A stretch of 64,000 bases of DNA from Primulina eburnea (taxonomy: Eukaryota > Streptophyta > Magnoliopsida > Lamiales > Gesneriaceae). Within the stretch, counting starts at the first letter, position 1; each line of letters begins with the position of its first letter. A program made the position numbers and the translations under genes. The DNA lies in contig NC_133102.1 of NCBI RefSeq assembly GCF_022965805.1, positions 10,894,485 to 10,958,484 of the forward strand, read 5' to 3'. The notes under the pieces were generated by a model. The model had not been told where the DNA came from and did not search any database. It worked only from the letters and a program-made list of their open reading frames with translations. Positions 9,779 through 21,495 of this stretch are shown piece by piece.

Positions 9779-10908
9779 TCAAAGTGTATTTCGAAAATAA
9801 GAAAACTTATTCTCAGGCAGAGGTTTCGTAAAAATATATGCTGTTTGTTGATCAGTAGGGACATATTCCAGACGAATGTCCTTCTTCTGCACATGATCTC
9901 TGATGAAATGATGTCTGATATCTATGTGCTTCGTTCTGGAATGAAGTACTGGATTTTGTGTGATTGCAATGGCACTGGTATTGTCACAGAAGATAGGTGA
10001 TTCGGAGGCCTGAATTCCTTAGTCTTTTAATTGTTGTTGCATCCATAGTATTTGAGAACAGCAGCTTCCAGCAGCCAGATATTCTGCTTCTCAGTAGATG
10101 TGGCTATAGAAGTCTGCTTTTTTACTAAACCAGGAGATCAGCCTATCACCAAGGAATTGACAGAAACCACTTGTGTTTTTCCTGTCTAATTTGCAACCTG
10201 CATAATCAGCATCTGAATATCTAATAAGATTGAACGATGAATCATTGGGATACCATAAGCCGACATTTTGAGTTCCTTTCAAGTACTTCAAAATACGTTT
10301 AGCGACAGTATAATGAGATTGTTTAGGGTTAGATTGAAATCTTGCACTAATACAAACAACAAACATAATATCTGGTCTACTGGTAGTAAGATATAACAAT
10401 AAGCCAATAAGACCACGATACTGAGTTACCTCTACTGGAATTCCAAATTCATCTTTATCAAGCTTGGTAGATGAGCTCATTGGAGTGGAAGCAGCAGAGC
10501 ATGCTTCCATACCAAACTTTTTCAGAAGCTCCTTAGTATACTTGGCTTGATTTATGAAAATTCCAGTATCAAGTTATTTGATCTGTAATCCTAGGAAGAA
10601 TGTTAATTCTTCCATCATGCTCATTTCGAATTGAGCCTGCATCAACTTAGCAAACTTTGCACATAGTTTGGGGTTAGTTGACCCAAAAATAATATCATCA
10701 ACGTAAATCTGTACTAATAGGATATATTTATTCTTGACTAAAGTGAACAGAGTTTTGTCTACTGTCCCAATTGTAAAATCATGATTGGCAAGAAATTGGG
10801 ATAGAGTATCATACCACGCTCTAGGTGCATGTTTTAGACCATACAAGGCTTTGTGTAATTTGAATACATGATGAGGTGAGAAATGATCAATAAAACCTGG
10901 AGGTTGTT
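9779..10908 (-). pseudogene. pol: Sire-B pol, 3' part: RT palm and RNase H
   Basis: Continues the RT interrupted at 16161. It holds PPGFIDHF, HKALYGLKHAPRAWYDTL, the catalytic [11 protein letters not shown], and [18 protein letters not shown], then a stop near 10574 and RT/RNase H connection residues ([12 protein letters not shown] is recognisable as [12 protein letters not shown]). RNase H follows with DADYAGCKLDRK, and a tail through [27 protein letters not shown] to the stop at 9779. At least two stops or shifts break it (near 10574 and 10091). The Mini-1 insertion adds a physical break at 10908. Confidence 0.88.
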
Positions 10909-12410
10909 TGTAGTGACCCGTTCCAGAATCACCTACTAGGCAAGAACTAAGCATGCAATTAACCTAATTAACAATAATCAGAGATAACAGCGGAAATAGT
11001 CAACAAAATAATGGTTATACAACCCAATCGAAGTCTAGAATAACTCAAAATAAAATACCCAATACAACCATATCGAATCAAAACAATACCGATAAACTAA
11101 ACCAACCAGCTACTCAACGTCCTCCTCCTGCTCCTCCTGAGCTGTCCAACCTGAGGCCTGCCCCGTAGGAATGGGGTGTCCAAGAATAAACAAAACCGAG
11201 GACGTGAGCGATAAGAACGCCCAGTACAAAAGTATGAGTATACAGACCTATATGAAATGCACATGCTATGATCATGATACCGGGGTAGTCAAGAAACAGG
11301 AATCACAAAAGGATCTCAACAATGCTCAGTCTAGAGGCGCCAAGTGGATAGTGCCGCGCGGTCCAACCTCTGGGTCACTGCATCCACTACAAGACAGACG
11401 TGGACCTAAAATGTCCCGGACCACCGAAGCCCTCCCGACCCGTCGGCCACTGTGTACTCTCGGTGTCCATGCGTCCACAAGACAGGGCTGAGCGGCCCCA
11501 AGATATAGCTTATCTCGAAAGAGATACAGCTCAACAGTAAAGGCTATCTCGAAGGAGGTACGGCTCAACATGAAATGCAACGTGCAGTAATAAACGTGAC
11601 ATAATAGCATGCATCATATGACATATATCAATGCACCACATAATCATGCAACACATATAAGAATGTATACTCAACCAGGATATCTCGGATAGTACTTTCG
11701 TACCTCTATCACAGCAAGCCTAGCCTTACGCAACACCGCTAATCAGGTCTAGCACAAGCCTACGCATCAAAAGCATACTCAATCAATACTACCATGCTCG
11801 ACTAGCAAAACCAGTACTCCCTAGTACTACCAAAGGTTTAGGGTTTACCTTCGTCCGTCGACAGCCCTTTGATGTCGATTGCCTCGCAACTCAGACGTCG
11901 CTACGCTACCACTCCTGGCAGCTCCTGGCTATCGCTCGACCAACAACTTAACCCTGGAACCTTCCAAATCTCTCACTAAAGACTCAATCTCAAGAAATGG
12001 CAATACCAAAATGAGGAATTCGAGCACTATTTATAGGCCATGTTCGGATCCTCCGAACAACACTTCGGAACGTCCGAACGTTACGTGTCCATTGGCTCTT
12101 GACAGCTCATGATCGGATCCTCCGATTATACACTTCGGACCGTCCGAACATGCACGTGTCCAGCTGCTCTTGACACCTCATGATCGGATCCACCGAACCT
12201 ACACTTCGGAACGTCCGAACTCCCACGTGTCGATCAACTCTTGACACCTAATGATCGGATCCACCGAACTCACTTCGGACCTTACGAACTCTTCGGTGCT
12301 TCCGAACCATCTTCGGTCCGTCCGATCATGACTCGGTCAAAATTACACATTAAACCTTCTTAATCACCATTAATCCGTTAATTACCCAATTTGGAATTCG
12401 GGCTACTACA
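10909..12410 (-). repeat. Mini-1 LTR copy 1 (3' LTR)
   Basis: 1502 bp. A TATA box (CTATAAATAG, minus) lies at 12027-12036. Just upstream in transcription, 12040-12330 holds a ladder of TTCGGA...TCCGAA inverted motifs with ACGTG/CACGTG cores between them. The apparent ORFs inside (106, 94 and 77 codons) recur with the repeat and are not genes. Confidence 0.92.
12027..12036 (-). promoter_or_regulatory. TATA box of Mini-1 LTR (also 13902-13911, 15777-15786)
   Basis: CTATAAATAG on the minus strand, directly downstream of the palindrome ladder; repeated in each LTR. Confidence 0.6.
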
Positions 12411-12783
12411 TTCTCCCCCCCTTAAAAAGATTTCGTCCTCGAAATCAGGCTTAGAGGATGAACAAAACGAAACAACTCTCCATGCGCTCTAACCAATCCT
12501 CAGCATCATCGGGAGTCTCACCACCAACTAAAGGCTTAGGCCCCATCTGAATAAAACGATGCATATCGAAACGCCTAGGACCATCCCGACGATGACGATG
12601 CTCACGATGACGTCTACGATCGTCCTGGTCACCCCATCGACCTACACTCCCCTGACTACTCCCGTCATCAAAATGGTCAGCCATCGCTACAACATAGAAT
12701 GGGGAAACTAGTAAATTGGTCAACGGAAATCCCAAAACAGAAATCTATATCCCAAAATCGTACGCATGCTCTGATACCATAAA
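12411..12783 (-). pseudogene. Mini-1 internal region 1: PBS, gag start, PPT
   Basis: 373 bp. The minus strand begins with TGGTATCAGAGCATGCG (PBS, 12764-12780) and then a gag start, MADHFDDGSSQGSVGRWGD (ATG at 12684), which parallels the start of Chromo-2 gag (GSVGRWGDRDD; MHRFxQMGPKPL). Gag stops after ERMESCFVLFIL at 12451, about 77 codons, and a polypurine tract (AAGGGGGGGAGAA, 12411-12423) touches the LTR. All of pol is deleted. The short peptide, containing the N-terminal gag region only, may be translated; a packaging-signal role of this DNA is as likely. Confidence 0.8.
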
Positions 12784-14285
12784 TGTAGTGACCCGTTCCA
12801 GAATCACCTACTAGGCAAGAACTAAGCATGCAATTAACCTAATTAACAATAATCAGAGATAACAGCGGAAATAGTCAACAAAATAATGGTTATACAACCC
12901 AATCGAAGTCTAGAATAACTCAAAATAAAATACCCAATACAACCATATCGAATCAAAACAATACCGATAAACTAAACCAACCAGCTACTCAACGTCCTCC
13001 TCCTGCTCCTCCTGAGCTGTCCAACCTGAGGCCTGCCTCGTAGGAATGGGGTGTCCAAGAATAAACAAAACCGAGGACGTGAGCGATAAGAACGCCCAGT
13101 ACAAAAGTATGAGTATACAGACCTATATGAAATGCACATGCTATGATCATGATACCGGGGTAGTCAAGAAACAGGAATCACAAAAGGATCTCAACCATGC
13201 TCAGTCTAGAGGCGCCAAGTGGATAGTGCCGCGCGGTCCAACCTCTGGGTCACTGCATCCACTACAAGACAGACGTGGACCTAAAATGTCCCGGACCACC
13301 GAAGCCCTCCCGACCCGTCGGCCACTGTGTACTCTCGGTGTCCATGCGTCCACAAGACAGGGCTGAGCGGCCCCAAGATATAGCTTATCTCGAAAGAGAT
13401 ACAGCTCAACAGTAAAGGCTATCTCGAAGGAGGTACGGCTCAACATGAAATGCAACGTGCAGTAATAAACGTGACATAATAGCATGCATCATATGACATA
13501 TATCAATGCACCACATAATCATGCAACACATATAAGAATGTATACTCAACCAGGATATCTCGGATAGTACTTTCGTACCTCTATCACAGCAAGCCTAGCC
13601 TTACGCAACACCGCTAATCAGGTCTAGCACAAGCCTACGCATCAAAAGCATACTCAATCAATACTACCATGCTCGACTAGCAAAACCAGTACTCCCTAGT
13701 ACTACCAAAGGTTTAGGGTTTACCTTCGTCCGTCGACAGCCCTTTGATGTCGATTGCCTCGCAACTCAGACGTCGCTACGCTACCACTCCTGGCAGCTCC
13801 TGGCTATCGCTCGACCAACAACTTAACCCTGGAACCTTCCAAATCTCTCACTAAAGACTCAATCTCAAGAAATGGCAATACCAAAATGAGGAATTCGAGC
13901 ACTATTTATAGGCCATGTTCGGATCCTCCGAACAACACTTCGGAACGTCCGAACGCTACGTGTCCATTGGCTCTTGACAGCTCATGATCGGATCCTCCGA
14001 TTATACACTTCGGACCGTCCGAACATGCACGTGTCCAGCTGCTCTTGACACCTCATGATCGGATCCACCGAACCTACACTTCGGAACGTCCGAACTCCCA
14101 CGTGTCGATCAACTCTTGACACCTAATGATCGGATCCACCGAACTCACTTCGGACCTTACGAACTCTTCGGTGCTTCCGAACCATCTTCGGTCCGTCCGA
14201 TCATGACTCGGTCAAAATTACACATTAAACCTTCTTAATCACCATTAATCCGTTAATTACCCAATTTGGAATTCGGGCTACTACA
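12784..14285 (-). repeat. Mini-1 LTR copy 2 (central)
   Basis: 1502 bp, shared by both units of the tandem. It differs from copy 1 by a few bases (for example CCTCG/CCCCG near 13038 and CCATG/CAATG near 13196). Confidence 0.92.
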
Positions 14286-14658
14286 TTCTCCCCCCCTTAA
14301 AAAGATTTCGTCCTCGAAATCAGGCTTAGAGGATGAACAAAACGAAACAACTCTCCATGCGCTCTAACCAATCCTCAGCATCATCGGGAGTCTCACCACC
14401 AACTAAAGGCTTAGGCCCCATCTGAATAAAACGATGCATATCGAAACGCCTAGGACCATCCCGACGATGACGATGCTCACGATGACGTCTACGATCGTCC
14501 TGGTCACCCCATCGACCTACACTCCCCTGACTACTCCCGTCATCAAAATGGTCAGCCATCGCTACAGCATAGAATGGGGAAACTAGTAAATTGGTCAACG
14601 GAAATCCCAAAACAGAAATCTATATCCCAAAATCGTACGCATGCTCTGATACCATAAA
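14286..14658 (-). pseudogene. Mini-1 internal region 2: PBS, gag start, PPT
   Basis: 373 bp, one base different from internal region 1 by eye (GCTACAGCATAG versus GCTACAACATAG near 14565). It carries the same truncated gag (ATG at 14559, stop at 14326), PBS (14639-14655) and PPT (14286-14298). Confidence 0.8.
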
Positions 14659-16160
14659 TGTAGTGACCCGTTCCAGAATCACCTACTAGGCAAGAACTAA
14701 GCATGCAATTAACCTAATTAACAATAATCAGAGATAACAGCGGAAATAGTCAACAAAATAATGGTTATACAACCCAATCGAAGTCTAGAATAACTCAAAA
14801 TAAAATACCCAATACAACCATATCGAATCAAAACAATACCGATAAACTAAACCAACCAGCTACTCAACGTCCTCCTCCTGCTCCTCCTGAGCTGTCCAAC
14901 CTGAGGCCTGCCCCGTAGGAATGGGGTGTCCAAGAATAAACAAAACCGAGGACGTGAGCGATAAGAACGCCCAGTACAAAAGTATGAGTATACAGACCTA
15001 TATGAAATGCACATGCTATGATCATGATACCGGGGTAGTCAAGAAACAGGAATCACAAAAGGATCTCAACAATGCTCAGTCTAGAGGCGCCAAGTGGATA
15101 GTGCCGCGCGGTCCAACCTCTGGGTCACTGCATCCACTACAAGACAGACGTGGACCTAAAATGTCCCGGACCACCGAAGCCCTCCCGACCCGTCGGCCAC
15201 TGTGTACTCTCGGTGTCCATGCGTCCACAAGACAGGGCTGAGCGGCCCCAAGATATAGCTTATCTCGAAAGAGATACAGCTCAACAGTAAAGGCTATCTC
15301 GAAGGAGGTACGGCTCAACATGAAATGCAACGTGCAGTAATAAACGTGACATAATAGCATGCATCATATGACATATATCAATGCACCACATAATCATGCA
15401 ACACATATAAGAATGTATACTCAACCAGGATATCTCGGATAGTACTTTCGTACCTCTATCACAGCAAGCCTAGCCTTACGCAACACCGCTAATCAGGTCT
15501 AGCACAAGCCTACGCATCAAAAGCATACTCAATCAATACTACCATGCTCGACTAGCAAAACCAGTACTCCCTAGTACTACCAAAGGTTTAGGGTTTACCT
15601 TCGTCCGTCGACAGCCCTTTGATGTCGATTGCCTCGCAACTCAGACGTCGCTACGCTACCACTCCTGGCAGCTCCTGGCTATCGCTCGACCAACAACTTA
15701 ACCCTGGAACCTTCCAAATCTCTCACTAAAGACTCAATCTCAAGAAATGGCAATACCAAAATGAGGAATTCGAGCACTATTTATAGGCCATGTTCGGATC
15801 CTCCGAACAACACTTCGGAACGTCCGAACGCTACGTGTCCATTGGCTCTTGACAGCTCATGATCGGATCCTCCGATTATACACTTCGGACCGTCCGAACA
15901 TGCACGTGTCCAGCTGCTCTTGACACCTCATGATCGGATCCACCGAACCTACACTTCGGAACGTCCGAACTCCCACGTGTCGATCAACTCTTGACACCTA
16001 ATGATCGGATCCACCGAACTCACTTCGGACCTTACGAACTCTTCGGTGCTTCCGAATCATCTTCGGTCCGTCCGATCATGACTCGGTCAAAATTACACAT
16101 TAAACCTTCTTAATCACCATTAATCCGTTAATTACCCAATTTGGAATTCGGGCTACTACA
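14659..16160 (-). repeat. Mini-1 LTR copy 3 (5' LTR)
   Basis: 1502 bp, ending at the TTGTT target duplication. Private difference near 16056 (CCGAATCATC instead of CCGAACCATC). Confidence 0.92.
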
Positions 16161-18214
16161 TTGTTCGACGTAGACCTCTTCTTGTAGTAGACCATTTAGA
16201 AAAGCACTCTTTACATCCATTTGATAGACTTTGAAATTTTTGAAAGCAGCAAAGGCCAAAAATATTCTGATAGCTTCGAGCCATGCTACTGGTGCGTAGG
16301 TTTCATCATAGTCTATTTCTTCTTCTTGTCTAAAATCTTGAGCCACCAGTCTTGCTTTATTTCTGATCACTTTGCCTTCTTCATTTAGTTTGTTTCTGAA
16401 TACCCACTGGGTTCCAATGACAGCTTGGTGAGATGGTCTACGTACTAGAAACCGAACTTCGTTTCTTTTGAATTGGTTCAGCTCTTCTTGCATAGCTTCA
16501 ATCCAACTAGGATCCAGAAGGGCTTCTTCAATATTCTTCGGTTCATCCTGAGAAATGAAGGCAGCATGCATATATTCATTAATCATTTGCCTTCTGGTTC
16601 TCAAAGGCGCTGCTGGATTTCCAATAACCAAAGAGGGAGGATGAGATTTTCTCCAAATAAAAGGGTTTAAAGGGATTTTTTCCTGATTTGATATATTTGG
16701 ATTGATCTCTTCTGAACCAGTAGCAGGTTCTGGATTATCAGCTGCTGGTACTGGTATGTCTAATATTTGTACTTCTGGTTCTGCTAATGGAATGTATGGT
16801 TCTGGATTTTGAACATCTTTTATACTACTTCTGCATCATCTTCACTATCCAGTTCCAAGTGAATTTTGTCTAACCTGTTACTCAAATTTGACATATTAGA
16901 TATTTCAGGAGCACTGCTGTCCTCGTCAAAGACAACATGAACCGATTCTTCAACAGTAAGAGTTCTATTATTTAAGATTCTGAAAGCTTTGCTCACAGCA
17001 GAGTAACCAAGGAATAGTCCAGCATCTGATTTTGAATCAAATGCATTTAAATAGTTTTTTCCATTATTGAGCACAAAGCATTTGCAGCCGAAAAAATGAA
17101 AATAAGATATATTAGGTTTACTCCCTTTCCATATCTCATAAGGAGTTTGGTTATGCCTTTTGTTGATCATTGTTCTGTTTCACGTATAACATGCAGTGTT
17201 GATTGCTTCTGCCCAGAAGCGCTGAGAAATGTCCGCATCTGCTAGCATTGTTCTAGCAGCTTCTTTAAGGGTTCTGTTTCTCCTCTCAGCTACTCCGTTT
17301 TGTTGACGCGTTCTTGCAGCGGAATATTCATGATGAATCCCCTGTTCATCTATGTACAACTCAAGAATTCTGTTAGTGAACTTAGTACCCCGATCAATTC
17401 TGATTTTAATGATAGAAAAGGATTTTTCATTTTGAATCTTTTTCAGAATCTTGATCAGGAGGCTACTGGTTTGATCTTTTCCAGCAAGAAATATTACCCA
17501 AGTAAATCTAGAAAAATCATCAATAACAACAAGGGTATATTTCATTCCCCCTAAGCTCATGATAGGGATTGGACCAAATAAGTCCATATGCAGTAATTCC
17601 AAACATCTTTAAGTTGATTTGCTAACTTTGTTCTTGAAGCTGGATCTTATCTGTTTCCCAAGCTGACAAGCAGAACAAACATGGTTCTTAACAAAATTAA
17701 TGTCAGGCAAACCATCGACTATATTATGCTTTTTGAGATTGTTGATAGATTTGAAATTAAGATGATTCAACCTCTTGTGCCAGAGCCAATGTTTATCACT
17801 AAGAGAGGCAACTAAACATGTAGGAGCATTAACATGATCTAAGTTCCAAGAAACTATGTAGGTGTTGCCCTCTCTCTTTCCAGTTAATACAGTAGACTCA
17901 GCAGAATCTTTAACTATGCACGTGTGCTTCTGAAAAACTACAGAATAACCATTATCACACAGTTGACTAATGTTGATTAAATTATAACAGAGATTCTCAA
18001 CCAGTAGTACGTCATTGATAGTTATGTTACCATGGATAATCTTTCTCTTACCCACGGTTTTACCTTTTGAGTTGTCCCCAAAAGTTATCTTTGGTCCAGT
18101 ACAACTCATTACTTCTGAAAGTAGATTTTTCTGTCCAGTAATGTGTCTGGAACATCCACTATCCAGATACCATGTGGAGCTGCTTACTTTAGCTTTCTTT
18201 ACATGTTCCTGCAA
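16161..18214 (-). pseudogene. pol: Sire-B pol, 5' part: protease, integrase, RT N-terminus
   Basis: Protease motif [13 protein letters not shown] near the start, then WLWHKRLNH and CSACQLGK (HHCC zinc region). The integrase has [19 protein letters not shown] (the second catalytic Asp kept) and [15 protein letters not shown] with the catalytic Glu. RT follows with [18 protein letters not shown] and [12 protein letters not shown], and breaks off at EEVYVEQ where Mini-1 inserted. Stops or shifts near 17606, 17175 and 16640-16820 split it into four readable pieces. Domain content equals Sire-A1 at clear sequence distance, which marks a separate family. Confidence 0.88.
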
Positions 18215-18460
18215 ACAAAAATTTTAGTATCTGGTACCCAATCTACTTGGGTCCAACCTTATTAGTCCCTTAGGAACCCACATTTGTACTTCGGGTATCC
18301 ATAGAGGTGTGTGCAGCAGAGGGTCTATTATTTCTATGCATCTCAGAGTGTTGTTCTTCCCTTCTGTTCCTGTTGTCTAGCCTGTATCTCTTCTGAAAAG
18401 GTCTAGAATTATAGTCTGGTAGTTTTTAACCTTCATAGGGGGTTGTCTTCCTGAGTTGAA

Positions 18461-20221
18461 TCATTTACTGGATCCAGAACTTTGGTCAAATCTTCCCTTA
18501 GGTTCAATATAACCAAGACCATAATTCTTTCTTCTGTTCATCTTATTTACATTTCTTTCAACTTGAATAGTCAGTACTTCCGGTTCATATGCCACACTGG
18601 ATTTAACAAATCGAATGTATTTTGTTTTGCTGGTATCCAGTTCTGGTTGAAAACTGATTTCAGAAGTGCTTTCATCATTGCTGAATCCGAGACCACTTCT
18701 ATCTCCGGATTGCTTCTGCAATTCTTGCATCTTTTCCAATGAAATGGATGACTTATTCCAAGAATTTACCGGAACATACAGCTTCTGATTTTCAGATTTC
18801 ATTGTCTGATAATCTGCTTTTACTCTCTCATTCTCGGTTTTCAACTTACTCATCTCCACTTTCAAATCATCGCAGCTATTCTCTTGCAAGCAAGTGAATT
18901 TACTGACTTGATTTCTTAAGTTTAGATTTTCAATCTTAACTTCCTCGAATGATTGAGAAAGTCTTGAGTATTCCCCTACCATGTCATGTAATGCTTTAAT
19001 TAAATCAGTTCGTGTAAATTCGTCAGAGTCAAAGTCGAATACCTCTTCAGATGTTGAGTTTGATTCAACATCTGCCATAAGACATTTAATCTCTTCTGCA
19101 TCACTTTCACTAGAATGACTTTCTGAGTCAGATGACTCAGAGCTGGAATCCGCCCATTTAGATTTACTTTCTTCAGCAATCATCGCTTTGCGGTCTTTTC
19201 TGAACTTTTTGTCATTCCTTTTGTACTATTTCTTCTTCTGGTCATCTTTCTTGAGCTTTGGAAAGTCAGCAATAAAGTGACCAATCTTTCCACAGTTGAA
19301 GCACGCCATATCACTAGATGGTGAATCTTTCTTGAAGTTGCGAGTAGGGTTTTGGTAGGCTCGGTGATTCTTTCTCATGAATCTAGAGAACTTTTTCACA
19401 AATAAGGACATAACTTTATTGCTGATTTTTTCAGCAGTCTTTTCAGAAGTACTTTCAGTAAGGGTAACAGGTACTGCTTGTGAAATGACTGCAGCAGCGA
19501 CAGTAGAAGTAATAGCTGTAGCAGCAGCAAGGGTCTTGGTTGGCAGATTTGTTGAGGGCTCTTCTCCACCTCTTACTTCTAGTTCGAACTCATAGGCTTT
19601 TAAGTCAGCAAACAAGTCATGTAATTCCAACTTGTTTAGATCTTTTGAGACTCTCATAGCCATTGTTTTCACGTCCCATTCTCTGGGTAATGCTCTCATT
19701 TCTTTGAGCGCTATTTCTTGATTGCCGTGCTCTTTGCCCAGAGCTGCTAGCTCATTAACTAGGCTATTAAAACGTTCATCAAACTCATTTAGAGTTTCAC
19801 CAGCCTTCATCTTTAAATTCTCAAACTTCTGCATTGCTACAGACAATTTATTTTCTTTTTGTTGCACATTTCCTTCACATATTTGAATGAGCTTTTCCTA
19901 GATTTCTTTAGCAGTAGAACACATCTTGATTTTGATGAATGTGTTCTTATCAAGAGTTTTGTAAAAAATGTCCTTCGCGACATTATCAAGATTGGCTTTC
20001 TTCTTATCTTTTCCAGTCCATTCGTTTCGTGGTTTTTCAACCTTTTGAGGTGCACCCTCAGTAACAATAATAGTTGTATTTGGCTTTAAGATCTTTAATG
20101 GTCCGTCTGTGATGACATACCACATGTCATGATCCTGCGCTGCAAGGTGAGCTTGCATACGGATCTTCCAATAATCAAAATCTTCTTTCGAGAACATGGG
20201 AACCTTGCTGAAGTGTGCCAT
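18461..20221 (-). pseudogene. gag: Sire-B gag, broken
   Basis: Starts at the ATG at 20221 (MAHFSKVPMFSKEDFDYW). It has the copia gag core (WKIRMQAHLAAQ, MWYVITDG), and the Trp of the EIWEKL motif is a stop (near 19898). The knuckle reads CFNCGKIGHFIADF: the last Cys of the CCHC motif is replaced by Phe, so zinc binding should be lost. The tail has a Ser/Asp/Glu cluster and a long coiled-coil stretch (about 18760-18990). Three open pieces: 20221-19898, 19867-19226 and 19183-18461; gag residues continue to a GPK-stop near 18255. Confidence 0.85.
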
Positions 20222-20249
20222 CTGTATGTATTTTCAGGGAAAAGAATAA

Positions 20250-20265
20250 CCCGCTCTGATACCAA
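20250..20265 (-). other. Primer binding site of Sire-B
   Basis: Minus strand TTGGTATCAGAGCGGG next to the LTR edge at 20267; initiator tRNA-Met type. Confidence 0.85.
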
Positions 20266-20266
20266 T

Positions 20267-21245
20267 TGTTGGGGATCGAGGAAGAGTTTAGAGGGGGGGT
20301 GAATGAACTCTTCTCCAATTTCTTCTTTTCTTTCTCGGATAAGGAAGGTGCTAGAATCCTATTAGAGATAGTAGCTTTTCTTGTCGTGAATACTTCCAAC
20401 AAATTACAATATTAAGTGCGGAAACAATCCGATGGAGTGAATGAAAATAGTTATATCAGTAGACAACAATTGTTTATGGAAGTTCGAAGATAAAGTCTTC
20501 TACGTTTCCTCTTCTTCTGTTTCCAGAAGGTATCACTAAAAGACTTTGGATTTTACAGTACAACTCTTGTACACACCCACTTCAGCAAGGCTTACCCTTT
20601 GCCTATTGAAACTCTTAGTTACTCAACATAGTGAAAATACGATACAACAAAGTTCTGAAAAAACTCTTTTCAGATTACAAACTCTTCTTGATAAAATATG
20701 AGTACTGTGAATAATTATGAAGAGTGTAAGAAACAGTAGCACAAAATGATCTCAATAGATCAGATATCTGCTATGAAGCGTGTGCTACTTTTCTTTATGT
20801 CGAACTCGAAGATATCAAAGATTCGTGACTTTCTTGTTTTGTGAAATACAATTGATTCTTGAGAAAGATTCAGCACATTCTTCATATGGGTTTGTTCCAT
20901 ATATATAGGTGACTGAGTTCAACGTCTATAATCAGAAAATGTCTTCTGACTTTTGATAGAATCAGTTTTATTACCGAAATAGGTTCCTGCAGAAAAGCTA
21001 TAAAACAATCAGTCATGTTTTATTCTAAAATCGGTAAAGCGAATTAAATGACTTCGTACAGTAATTAATGCTACAATTAATACTAGTACTAGGTGACCCT
21101 TAACGGTAACATTTAAGATCAGTTCCGTTAGAAAACATCTTCTTCTGTTTCTGATATTCTATCCGTTCTACTGCTTCTTTTTTTGACACAGTGCTTTTCA
21201 TATTTTCTACTGTTCTTAACGAATGTTGGTGGTTTTTTATTTTCA
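20267..21245 (-). repeat. 5' LTR of Sire-B, outer edge uncertain
   Basis: The inner edge is clear (plus-strand TGTTGGGGATCG at 20267, after the PBS). A TATA-like TATATA (plus 20899-20904, in CATATATATAGG) lies inside. The outer edge is not resolved: no terminal CA with a duplication is seen before the palindromic block at 21283, so the LTR is probably truncated there. Confidence 0.7.
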
Positions 21246-21282
21246 TCGCCACAATTAATTTAGGTCTATCATGGTGTGTATA

Positions 21283-21495
21283 CGACAACGACTTTTAAAA
21301 ACCGTTGTCTTTGATGTGTCTACAACAACTGTTTTTAAAAATTGTTGTCTATAAGTGTGTTTTTTTTTTTGCTACAACAACGGTTTTTAAAAACCGTTGT
21401 CTATGAGCGTGTTTTTTGGGCAACTACAACGGTTTTTAAAAACCATTGTCTAAGGGCATTTTTTGGGCTACAACAACGGTTTTAACAACCTTTGT
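21283..21495 (+). repeat. Five-copy palindromic repeat block, DNA-transposon subterminal type
   Basis: Five imperfect copies, 35-52 bp apart, of an inverted repeat with arms CAACGGTTTTT and AAAAACCGTTG meeting at a TA centre, separated by TATGAGTGTGTTTTTT-like spacers. Such arrays are known at the ends of plant CACTA-type transposons (from memory). No terminal CACTA or transposase is visible. The block sits at the junction where Sire-B ends and Sire-C begins mid-ORF. Confidence 0.6.

Larger units (their letters stand above)
10909..16160 (-). mobile_element. Mini-1: non-autonomous gypsy derivative, tandem LTR-int-LTR-int-LTR
   Basis: Three LTRs of 1502 bp (10909-12410, 12784-14285, 14659-16160) alternate with two 373-bp internal regions. 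The exact period is 1875 bp. The whole is flanked by the 5-bp duplication TTGTT (10904-10908 and 16161-16165), so it behaves as one insertion into Sire-B RT. Each internal region keeps only a PBS, the first codons of gag and a polypurine tract; no pol remains. The LTR ends (TGTAGTAGCCC on the minus strand, ...GGGTCACTACA) match the family of Chromo-2, the likely source of enzymes in trans. The three LTRs differ by only a few bases. Confidence 0.93.
5323..21245 (-). mobile_element. Sire-B: older Sirevirus-like copia element, split by Mini-1
   Basis: Minus-strand order: 5' LTR (about 20267-21245), PBS, gag (20221-18461), PR-INT-RT (18214-16161), the Mini-1 insertion (10909-16160), the rest of RT and RNase H (10908-9779), a spacer with two plus-strand genes (8365-9634), then ORF3 (7730-5323), which is cut by Sire-A1. 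The 3' LTR must lie left of the window. The family differs from Sire-A but has the same architecture. Gag, pol and ORF3 each carry several stops and frameshifts, so it is an old copy. Confidence 0.9.

Noticed and set aside
11171..11491. ORF of 106 codons repeated at 13046 and 14921 (and longer forms at 56042, 57757), looks like a conserved gene
   Set aside because: It lies wholly inside LTRs, antisense to the element, and is repeated because the LTR is repeated; no domain, and conservation is explained by recent copying.
11326..11610. 94-codon minus-strand ORF repeated in each Mini-1 LTR
   Set aside because: Overlaps the ORF above on the other strand; LTR sequence without family similarity.
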